7,497 bases of DNA from DASZMX01 sp035551475 (lineage in GTDB: Bacteria > Verrucomicrobiota > Verrucomicrobiia > Limisphaerales > Palsa-1400). The notes beneath the pieces were generated by a model that saw only the letters and a program-made list of their open reading frames with translations, had not been told where the DNA came from and searched no databases. Shown piece by piece: positions 1 through 5,301 of the stretch. A program made the position numbers and the translations under genes. Location: positions 1-7,497 of the forward strand of contig DASZMX010000051.1 in assembly GCA_035551475.1 (NCBI GenBank). Reading direction: 5' to 3'. Each line of letters opens with the position of its first letter. Position 1 is the first letter of the stretch.

Positions 1-283
1 GCGACACGCCGACGACATTGGGGTTTTTGGCGATGGCCTGCATGACCTTGCCATAATCCAGCAGGGGCGCCTCCGGATCGGCGGCATAAACGGTGATGTG
101 GGCTTTGAAACCCAAAATGCGGTCGCGCCATTCTTTGTCAAAGCCACTCATGACCGCGATGACAATAATAAGGACCGCCACGCCCAACAGCACGCCGATG
201 ATGGAAATCAGCGTGATGACCGAAACAAATGTCCGGCGCGGCCTAAGATAACGCAGGGCCAAGGTGGCCTCGAATGGCAACAT
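1..283 (-). CDS. LolC/LolE-type lipoprotein-releasing ABC transporter permease, N-terminal part (gene runs off the window)
   Basis: The first 94 codons are visible, and the rest lies beyond base 1. The protein begins MLPFEATLALRYLRPRR, then has a long hydrophobic segment at about residues 18-45 (VITLISIIGVLLGVAVLII is its core), followed by MSGFDKEWRDRILGFKAHIT. This arrangement is typical of LolC/LolE: a short cytoplasmic start with an ALRYLR-like motif, a first membrane helix, then a periplasmic MacB-like domain opening with FxxEWRxRILGxxAHITVY. The family works with the LolD ATPase in the inner membrane to release mature lipoproteins to the carrier LolA. LolD is not visible and could lie downstream of base 1. 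The ATG at 283-281 follows the lipoprotein stop by 37 bases, and I see no Shine-Dalgarno in front of it. LolC cannot be told from LolE, or from a fused single-permease type, on this fragment. The family call is firm and the subtype is open. Confidence 0.85.
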   Translation of the reverse strand, partial: MLPFEATLALRYLRPRRTFVSVITLISIIGVLLGVAVLIIVIAVMSGFDKEWRDRILGFKAHITVYAADPEAPLLDYGKVMQAIAKNPNVVGVS

Positions 284-320
284 AAGGAGCGTGCAATGCC
301 GCGGGGGGACGGGCGGCTTT

Positions 321-890
321 TTATTTGAGATACACTACGGGCTCGCCGAAACGCCCGTAATCAAATTCGCCGGTCGTATATTTGTCAGCGTCAATCACGC
401 GCAGATAGCGGTATTTCAGCTTCACCTCGCCGTTGTCGTTCACCCCCTCGGTTACGCCATAAACAATCGCCAGTTTGCCGGGCGCGGCATATTGCTCCGC
501 GTCCGTGGCGCCGGCGTCAGGATTGATTTTGCGAAGAACCCAGTCGGTTTGAAACGCACCCTCGCCGCGGGGCGAGAGGCTGAAATGGGCGCCGTGGCCG
601 CCGCCGTTTTGCTGCCAATCAAAATAGTGATGCTCGAACGTGGTGACGAGGTGAATGGAGCCGTCGTCCAGGTCCTGGGCCTTGCTCTGGCGAATAATGC
701 CGGCCCAAGCGACCGCCTTGCCGTCAAAACGGGCCGGATCGTTGCGCACGTCGGCCGGATACACATCGAGCGAATCCCGCTGGAACTCCCGGGACTCCGG
801 CTCGGTGCGGGGCTGATAGGCAAGGTTGGAGCTGGAACAGCCCGCCAGGAGAACCGCGCCAAACGAGACCAACGTGAGCAATAATTTCAT
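321..890 (-). CDS. putative lipoprotein of unknown function
   Basis: This 189-residue protein starts MKLLLTLVSFGAVLLAGCSS, a short positive end plus hydrophobic core with a clean lipobox (L15-A16-G17-C18), so it is predicted to be lipidated at Cys18 and exported. The mature part has a polar linker (about 19-40), then a compact region with the segment FDGKAVAWAGII at 55-66 and a histidine-containing stretch near 80-102 (EHHYFDW, then GHGAH). FDGKxVxWAGxI is faintly like the Slp outer-membrane lipoprotein family, but I do not consider this enough for a name. The ATG at 890-888 has only a weak AGG about 8 bases upstream. The gene sits 37 bases after the oxidoreductase stop and 37 bases before the Lol-type permease, all on the same strand, so co-transcription is likely. 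The function is unknown. Confidence 0.8.
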   Translation of the reverse strand: MKLLLTLVSFGAVLLAGCSSSNLAYQPRTEPESREFQRDSLDVYPADVRNDPARFDGKAVAWAGIIRQSKAQDLDDGSIHLVTTFEHHYFDWQQNGGGHGAHFSLSPRGEGAFQTDWVLRKINPDAGATDAEQYAAPGKLAIVYGVTEGVNDNGEVKLKYRYLRVIDADKYTTGEFDYGRFGEPVVYLK

Positions 891-927
891 AATAAGCCTG
901 TCAAGCTAACCGACGGCGCGCGGGAAT

Positions 928-2361
928 TCAAGTTGTCCCCCACCCTTTCCGGTTTTCGCGCTGCACCCAGTGATTCAGTTCGGGAATGTTTGTCACTTTC
1001 ATGTTGGGGCCGTCCCATTCGACTTTTTGGTGCAGGCCGGCTTTTTGGGCGAGATTGCCCAGGATGGAAAATTCCGTGAGGCGCGTGCCGTATTCAAACG
1101 GCGCGGAGGTTTCGCTGCGGCCCGCGCGGCAGGCTTGGACGAAATCGGTGAAAATGTCGGCGGGGCGCGCCAGGATTTGGGGCGGTTTGGGGCGCTCGCT
1201 CATGGAATCCAACGGCAGGATGTGCATTTTCTCGCCATAGGTGCCGGTGAAGATCACGCCCTTCTCGCCAATATATAACGTGCCGCCGTCGGGCGTGCCG
1301 AAATAATCGTCAGGATATTTTTTCTGCAATTCGCCGAGAATAGGCGGGAGATTGCGGGCGTCGCCGGTGGCGGCGTGGGTCGTGCCGCGCGGGGTGGCGG
1401 TGGTGGTTTCGTTAAGGCCTTCGTACCAATAGGCCTTGAAGGCCGGCAGGCCGGCGCGCGCGGGAACATCCCACCGGATGCGGCTGCCGAGGGGGTAGCG
1501 CTCGTCGCTGCCGCCGCGGATTTGTTCGCATTCAATGCTCGTCGGGTGCTCGCATTTGAGCGCCCAGAAAACTCCGTCAAGTATATGGCAGCCCATGTTG
1601 CCGATGGAGCCGTTGCCGAAGTCGTACCAGCCGTGCCATTCGTGGGGATGAAGGTCGTCGTGATAATCGCGGTAGGGCGCGGGCCCAATCCACGCGTCCC
1701 AATTCATGCCGGGCGGAGCGGGCTTGGACGGAGGGCGCGGGCCTTCACCGCCATTGGCGCGATTGGTCCAGCTATGAGTTTCGGTGACCGCGCCGATGGC
1801 GCCCGACCAAATGTATTCGCAGAGCAACCGGTAGCCTTCCATGCAATGGCCCTGGTTGCCCATCTGGGTGGCGAGTTTGTGAAAATGCCGGGCTTGGGCG
1901 CGCATGAGGCGGGCTTCGCCAATCGTATGGGACACGGGCTTTTCGCAATAGACGTTGCAGCCGGCCTGCAAGGCCATGATGGACACGACGGCATGATGAT
2001 GATTGGGCGTGGTGACGAACACGGCGTCCGCCTGCTTCCCGATTTTGTCGAACATGACGCGATAATCATTAAAGGTGAGCGTCTGGTCCACGTTCACGCC
2101 TTTCTTTTCCAGCCATTTTTTGGTTTGGGCGAGCTGATGCTCGTCCGGATCGACGAGCGCGAGAAGTTTTTGCTTTTGATTGACAATAACCTGCTCCAAA
2201 TGCGTGGCGGAACGGATGCCGCAACCCACCTGGACGCAGCCGAGCACATCGGTCGGGCCGTGCGGACGGGCGCGGACGGTGTGGCAGCCGGTGGAAAGAG
2301 CGGCGCCCGCGAGGGCGGCGCGTTGCAGGAAGGCGCGACGGGACAAAGGCATCATTTTCAT
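928..2361 (-). CDS. exported Gfo/Idh/MocA-family NAD(P)-dependent oxidoreductase with Tat signal
   Basis: This 477-residue protein has a Tat-type signal, SRRAFLQRAALAGAAL at 7-22, followed by STGC (23-26), which could be an imperfect lipobox. The Rossmann fold starts with VGCGIRS at 45-51, and VDPD at 70-73 probably ends the second strand. TPNHHHA (118-124) and CEKPV (139-143) are family hallmarks, with Lys141 in the catalytic/cofactor position. The substrate domain contains GNMGCHILD (254-262), whose His259 and Asp262 match the conserved G-x-H-x-x-D of the family. The C-terminus resembles the secreted PVC/Bacteroidetes subgroup. Characterised relatives oxidise or epimerise sugars and cyclitols, and some exported ones (GH109) cleave glycosides using bound NAD. 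This protein lacks obvious GH109-specific similarity, so its substrate is unknown. Starts at Met1, Met3 or Met4 are all possible, and no clear Shine-Dalgarno distinguishes them. It is probably first in a unit with the lipoprotein and permease genes. Confidence 0.93.
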   Translation of the reverse strand: MKMMPLSRRAFLQRAALAGAALSTGCHTVRARPHGPTDVLGCVQVGCGIRSATHLEQVIVNQKQKLLALVDPDEHQLAQTKKWLEKKGVNVDQTLTFNDYRVMFDKIGKQADAVFVTTPNHHHAVVSIMALQAGCNVYCEKPVSHTIGEARLMRAQARHFHKLATQMGNQGHCMEGYRLLCEYIWSGAIGAVTETHSWTNRANGGEGPRPPSKPAPPGMNWDAWIGPAPYRDYHDDLHPHEWHGWYDFGNGSIGNMGCHILDGVFWALKCEHPTSIECEQIRGGSDERYPLGSRIRWDVPARAGLPAFKAYWYEGLNETTTATPRGTTHAATGDARNLPPILGELQKKYPDDYFGTPDGGTLYIGEKGVIFTGTYGEKMHILPLDSMSERPKPPQILARPADIFTDFVQACRAGRSETSAPFEYGTRLTEFSILGNLAQKAGLHQKVEWDGPNMKVTNIPELNHWVQRENRKGWGTT

Positions 2362-2394
2362 TGGACGGGCGCAGGCATTGGATTGTTCAGCCTG

Positions 2395-2422
2395 ACTATG
2401 GTGGAAGCGGCGGGGATTTCAA
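2395..2422 (-). promoter_or_regulatory. possible sigma70-type promoter for the oxidoreductase gene
   Basis: On the minus strand, TTGAAA (2422-2417, one mismatch to TTGACA) is followed after 16 bases by CATAGT (2400-2395, four of six matches to TATAAT). Transcription would start about 25-30 bases before the ATG at 2361. The elements were found by eye and the -10 box is weak. The position in the divergent region upstream of the likely first gene of a three-gene unit is the main support. Confidence 0.28.
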
Positions 2423-2563
2423 GCGGAGAAGGTTTTAGGTTTGACGCCAGGAGCCGGAAACGGCGCTGTCACTTTCCATTAGAGCAGGAGCCGACCTATC
2501 CCCGATTGGAATGTTTGACGGCGCGTGGTTGGTTTAGGGCACAGAGTAAAACTCGTAAACACA

Positions 2564-2568
2564 GGGAG
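2564..2568 (+). promoter_or_regulatory. ribosome binding site of the PepSY-like lipoprotein gene
   Basis: GGGAG lies 10 bases before the ATG at 2579. It decides the start: the frame stays open upstream to a GTG at 2525, but only the ATG at 2579 has a ribosome site and gives a protein that begins directly with a lipoprotein signal peptide. Confidence 0.6.
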
Positions 2569-2578
2569 CAAAAAAGAT

Positions 2579-3187
2579 ATGAAAACAATCCAATTCATCG
2601 CAGTTGCGGCGGCGGCGGGCCTGATGGCCGGCTGTTCCACCAATGATCATCGTTCGGTGTCCAGCAATGACCACGCGACACCGGGCACATCCATGAACGC
2701 GGCGGGCGGCGCCACCAGCGAGCCGGTCGGCCAGACCGACATGGCCGGCAGCCCCGGAGCCTCCGTCAACAATCCGAACCAGGCTTCGTACAGCTCTTAC
2801 AATTCCTCATCCACGATGCCGGACACGGCAGCGGCTCTGAGCTCCGAAAGAAGCCAGCTCTCGTTCGACCAATTGCCGGCCTCGGTGCAATCGACGATTC
2901 GCAATCAGATCGGCGACCAGCAGATCACCAAGATCAAGCAGGAAACCAAGGACGGCCAGACCGCCTATAAAATTGAGTTTCAACGCAAGGATTGGTACTC
3001 CATGCGCCCGACCATCACGGTCGCCGCGGACGGTTCCATCCTGAAGGAATCGCACCTGAAAAAGAATTATGAAGCGGCCGGCGCCCAGGCCCCGGAAAAT
3101 CAATCCGGCGCCAACAGTATAGGCAGCCAGGCTAATCCGAGCGGCGTGAACGCCAGCACGAACACGATGACCGGCGGCGAGAAATAA
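2579..3187 (+). CDS. small lipoprotein with PepSY-like domain
   Basis: This 202-residue protein starts MKTIQFIAVAAAAGLMAGCS, a signal peptide with lipobox-like M16-A17-G18-C19, so export and lipidation are predicted. A polar, Ser/Asn/Gly/Thr-rich low-complexity linker covers about residues 20-93. The core at about 94-157 (SFDQLPASVQSTIRNQIGD, then KIKQETKDGQTAYKIEF, then ITVAADGSILKE) has the pattern of PepSY-like domains: a helix of the LPxxVxxTI type, then KxETKDGxxxYxxEF, then a strand ending in DGxILKE. Such domains are common in small exported bacterial proteins and mostly have no defined role. A second low-complexity tail rich in Asn/Ser/Gly covers about 165-202. The gene stands alone on the plus strand, between a divergent oxidoreductase and a convergent glycosidase, and ends in its own terminator. 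I saw no convincing promoter in the 217 bases upstream. The domain call is by pattern only. Confidence 0.85.
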   Translation: MKTIQFIAVAAAAGLMAGCSTNDHRSVSSNDHATPGTSMNAAGGATSEPVGQTDMAGSPGASVNNPNQASYSSYNSSSTMPDTAAALSSERSQLSFDQLPASVQSTIRNQIGDQQITKIKQETKDGQTAYKIEFQRKDWYSMRPTITVAADGSILKESHLKKNYEAAGAQAPENQSGANSIGSQANPSGVNASTNTMTGGEK

Positions 3188-3206
3188 TCGGAGCTTCATC
3201 TCACAC

Positions 3207-3280
3207 TTTGCGCGCCGTCAAGCGCAAGAGATTCTCCGAAAGGAGAACGATCTCAAATGGCGGCGCGCAAATTTTCTTTT
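3207..3280 (+). terminator. nested intrinsic terminator of the PepSY-like lipoprotein gene
   Basis: A perfect 11-bp outer stem pairs TTTGCGCGCCG (3207-3217) with CGGCGCGCAAA (3261-3271) and is followed at once by TTTTCTTTT (3272-3280). The enclosed bases hold a second hairpin: GAGAT (3228-3232) pairs with ATCTC (3250-3254), and TCTCC (3233-3237) pairs with GGAGA (3242-3246), closed by a GAAA tetraloop, with ACG (3247-3249) unpaired. It starts 19 bases after the lipoprotein stop. On the opposite strand no T-tract follows the stem, so it should terminate the plus strand mainly. Confidence 0.8.
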
Positions 3281-3281
3281 A

Positions 3282-5219
3282 TCATGGGGCCGCGCGAAAC
3301 ACGGCGGCGGCCCCGCCATTCGGCGCCAGGGAAAGCGTCACAGTGTCGGCGGCCGTAACCGTCCGTTCTTCCGTGTCCAAATCTTCCGCGTCAGTGGCGG
3401 CGCGGGGGCCGTCCTTCCAGAGGCGCATTTTCCAGGCGCCGTTCCCGAGGAAATTCAGTGAGACGGGCAGCGCGCGCCCCGTCGCATCCGTCATGGCTCC
3501 GAGAAACCAATCCTTGCCGTGGCGGCGGACGATGGCGAGATGTTCGCCTACGACGCCATCGAGGACGCGGGTTTCGTCCCAGACGGTCGGGACAATTTTC
3601 AGGAAATCAACGCCGGGCTGGCCGCGGTAATGCTCCGGGGAATCGCAGGCGCAGCCGATGGGGCTGTCCAGCGTCACAAATAAAGCGAGTTCAGCGGCGC
3701 GGGTGCCTTGCACTTCAGTGTTCGTGCTGATGACCGAGAAGTTCGTGGGTTGCCGATTGCGGAAACCACCCGGAGTGAAATCCCCGGGGCCGGCCAGAAA
3801 TCGCGTGAAGGGGAGCGTGAGTTTGTGCTCCGGGGTGGCGAGATTGCTCCATTTGTTATATTCGTTGCCCAGCACGCCTTCGCGGGTGATTTGATTGGGA
3901 TAGGTGCGGCTCAAGCCGGTGGGTTTGTAAGCGCCATGAAAATCCACCATGAGATGATGCGCGGCGCCCGCGCGGGCGATTTTCTCATACCAATTCACCA
4001 TGTCCTGGTCGTCGCGGTCCATGAAATCAATTTTCACGCCGGCGACGCCCCATTTTTCATAGATGGGAAAAGCCGTTTTATAGGCGTCATGGCGGTCCAC
4101 ATCGTGCCAGTTCAGCCAGACCCATTCGCGGACGCCGCGCTCCCTGGCGAAGCGCAGGACTTCAGGCATATCAACGGCGGGATCGGGGCGGGTGATGTCG
4201 GCGGTGTTGGTGTCCGGCGGCCCATACCAATGCCAGTCAATCATTTGGTAGGGCCAGCCCATGTCGGCGGCAAGTTGAATGTAATCCTTGAGCGTGGCGG
4301 TGGTCATTTTAGTGTCGCCGGCCCACCAATGGTCCCACGCCATCATGCCGGGTTTGACCCAGGAAAAATCACCGCGCTGGCTGGGCGCCGCGAGATTCAG
4401 CACGAGATCGCTCTCCACGAGCTGGCCGGGCGTCGCGCCGATCAGCAGCACGCGCCATGGCGAAGCGTGAGGCGTGGTGGATTCGACCAAGCCCGGCGCG
4501 CCGCGACGGGGCGCGAGGGAGGCTTGCAGGGTCGAGGCGCCAACGCGCTTGAGCCACATTCCCGACCAATCGCGCAAGTCCGATTCCGTGACCGCGACCC
4601 AGGCGGCGGGCGTTTGCACGAGCAAGGGAAGGCCCGTGACGGTGTTGGTTCCAAGATCTGCCAACGTCTGGCGTTTGAAATTCCATTCCTGCGGGCCGCC
4701 ATAGCCGCCGCCCTTGTTGGCGCCGGCAAAACAAACGTCGTTGTCAACAAACGCGAAACGGGTTTGCTCCTCCTCCAGCAGGAAATCATGCCAGCTGGAT
4801 TGGCGCGGCAGCTCGTAGCGAAAAGCGACTCCGTCGTTGTAGGCGCGCACGATGAGGTTGAAACGCCGGGCGTGATCGCGCAGCTCGTAGCGGGTTTCGT
4901 TGAATTGATCAAGAATGTCGCGATGCTTGCCGAGCGAATTTTCCCAATGAGTGGCCACGGAACGATGGGTGACGTGGAGCAACTCTGCGTCCTGGCCGAG
5001 TTGCACGCCGTCGGAAAACTTCAGGCCCAGCGCGGAAGTTTTCAGGATGGGCACGCCGGCCACGGCGACCGAATACTGGAGCGCGCCCTGGGTGGAAACG
5101 GTGATGGCGATGCGTCCGTCGGGCGAGGCGGTGGCGGCGGGAGCGGAGGCATTGGGCAACTCCGGCGCTTGGCAGCCGGCGAGAACGAGGCAACTGAGCA
5201 AAATAATTCCTAGGCGCAT
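3282..5219 (-). CDS. glycoside hydrolase family 97 lipoprotein (alpha-galactosidase / alpha-glucosidase type)
   Basis: This 645-residue protein carries a lipoprotein signal (MRLGIILLSCLVLAGC, lipobox ending at Cys16), so it should act in the periplasm or on the outer membrane. Three parts fit GH97: an N-terminal beta-sandwich (about 30-285, with YNDGVAFRYELP at 127-138), a central (beta/alpha)8 barrel (about 286-530) and a C-terminal beta domain (about 535-645). Barrel landmarks are MAWDHWWAGDTKM (293-305), IDWHWYG (327-333), VWLNWHD (367-373), GVKIDFMDRDDQ (394-405), VDFHGAYKPTG (425-435) and TREGVLGNEY (445-454). The family hydrolyses alpha-linked galactosides or glucosides and includes inverting and retaining members. 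Asp398 in KIDFM sits where retaining members place the nucleophile, and Glu447 or Glu453 could be the acid/base. This favours a retaining, alpha-galactosidase-like enzyme, but the substrate is an inference. The ATG at 5219 has AGGA 7 bases upstream. The gene ends with tandem stops TGA-TAA next to the convergent terminator. Confidence 0.95.
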   Translation of the reverse strand: MRLGIILLSCLVLAGCQAPELPNASAPAATASPDGRIAITVSTQGALQYSVAVAGVPILKTSALGLKFSDGVQLGQDAELLHVTHRSVATHWENSLGKHRDILDQFNETRYELRDHARRFNLIVRAYNDGVAFRYELPRQSSWHDFLLEEEQTRFAFVDNDVCFAGANKGGGYGGPQEWNFKRQTLADLGTNTVTGLPLLVQTPAAWVAVTESDLRDWSGMWLKRVGASTLQASLAPRRGAPGLVESTTPHASPWRVLLIGATPGQLVESDLVLNLAAPSQRGDFSWVKPGMMAWDHWWAGDTKMTTATLKDYIQLAADMGWPYQMIDWHWYGPPDTNTADITRPDPAVDMPEVLRFARERGVREWVWLNWHDVDRHDAYKTAFPIYEKWGVAGVKIDFMDRDDQDMVNWYEKIARAGAAHHLMVDFHGAYKPTGLSRTYPNQITREGVLGNEYNKWSNLATPEHKLTLPFTRFLAGPGDFTPGGFRNRQPTNFSVISTNTEVQGTRAAELALFVTLDSPIGCACDSPEHYRGQPGVDFLKIVPTVWDETRVLDGVVGEHLAIVRRHGKDWFLGAMTDATGRALPVSLNFLGNGAWKMRLWKDGPRAATDAEDLDTEERTVTAADTVTLSLAPNGGAAAVFRAAP

Positions 5220-5226
5220 GAGCGCA

Positions 5227-5230
5227 TCCT
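5227..5230 (-). promoter_or_regulatory. ribosome binding site of the GH97 gene
   Basis: AGGA on the minus strand is spaced 7 bases from the ATG at 5219. It lies just after the T-tract of the pnp terminator. A nearer ATG (5228-5226) overlaps the site but is out of frame and does not lead to the signal peptide. Confidence 0.6.
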
Positions 5231-5233
5231 AGG

Positions 5234-5277
5234 AAAAAACGAACGGAGGCGACAGAGAAATTCTCCGGCGCCTCCGT
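5234..5277 (-). terminator. intrinsic terminator of pnp, located in the GH97 leader
   Basis: Read on the minus strand, ACGGAGGCG (5277-5269) pairs perfectly over 9 bp with CGCCTCCGT (5251-5243). The loop holds a smaller GAGAA/TTCTC hairpin (5265-5255). TCG and then six T (5239-5234) follow the stem. It begins 24 bases after the pnp stop and its T-tract ends 14 bases before the GH97 ATG, so any GH97 transcript starting upstream must pass through it. Confidence 0.85.
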
Positions 5278-5301
5278 GAATAATTTGTAATTGCTGGCGG
5301 C

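Noticed and set aside
298..323. Plus-strand hairpin GCCGC / GCGGC followed by TTTTTA, resembling a terminator
   Set aside because: The stem is only 5 bp and no plus-strand gene lies upstream in the window. On the minus strand, where the genes are, no T-tract follows. It is probably chance in GC-rich sequence.
264..884. 206-codon plus-strand open frame opposite the lipoprotein gene
   Set aside because: It is also in antisense codon register. The minus-strand product has a proper lipoprotein signal peptide.
899..904. TTGACA on the minus strand just before the lipoprotein ATG, a perfect -35 box
   Set aside because: At 16-18 bases downstream there is no -10-like sequence, and that position is already inside the coding region. 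The nearby TATTAT is only 4 bases away.
2441..2552. Two TTGACG boxes (2441 and 2515) as possible -35 elements for the PepSY-like lipoprotein gene
   Set aside because: Neither has a -10-like hexamer at 16-18 bases. TAAAAC at 2547 is too far from the second box.
1375..2646. 423-codon plus-strand open frame opposite the oxidoreductase and running into the intergenic region
   Set aside because: It is codon-register antisense of a clear Gfo/Idh/MocA gene, has no motifs, and overlaps the start of the real plus-strand lipoprotein gene.
3708..5213. 501-codon plus-strand open frame opposite the GH97 gene
   Set aside because: It has the same codon-register antisense geometry. The minus-strand reading has a lipobox signal and full GH97 motifs, while this frame has nothing recognisable.
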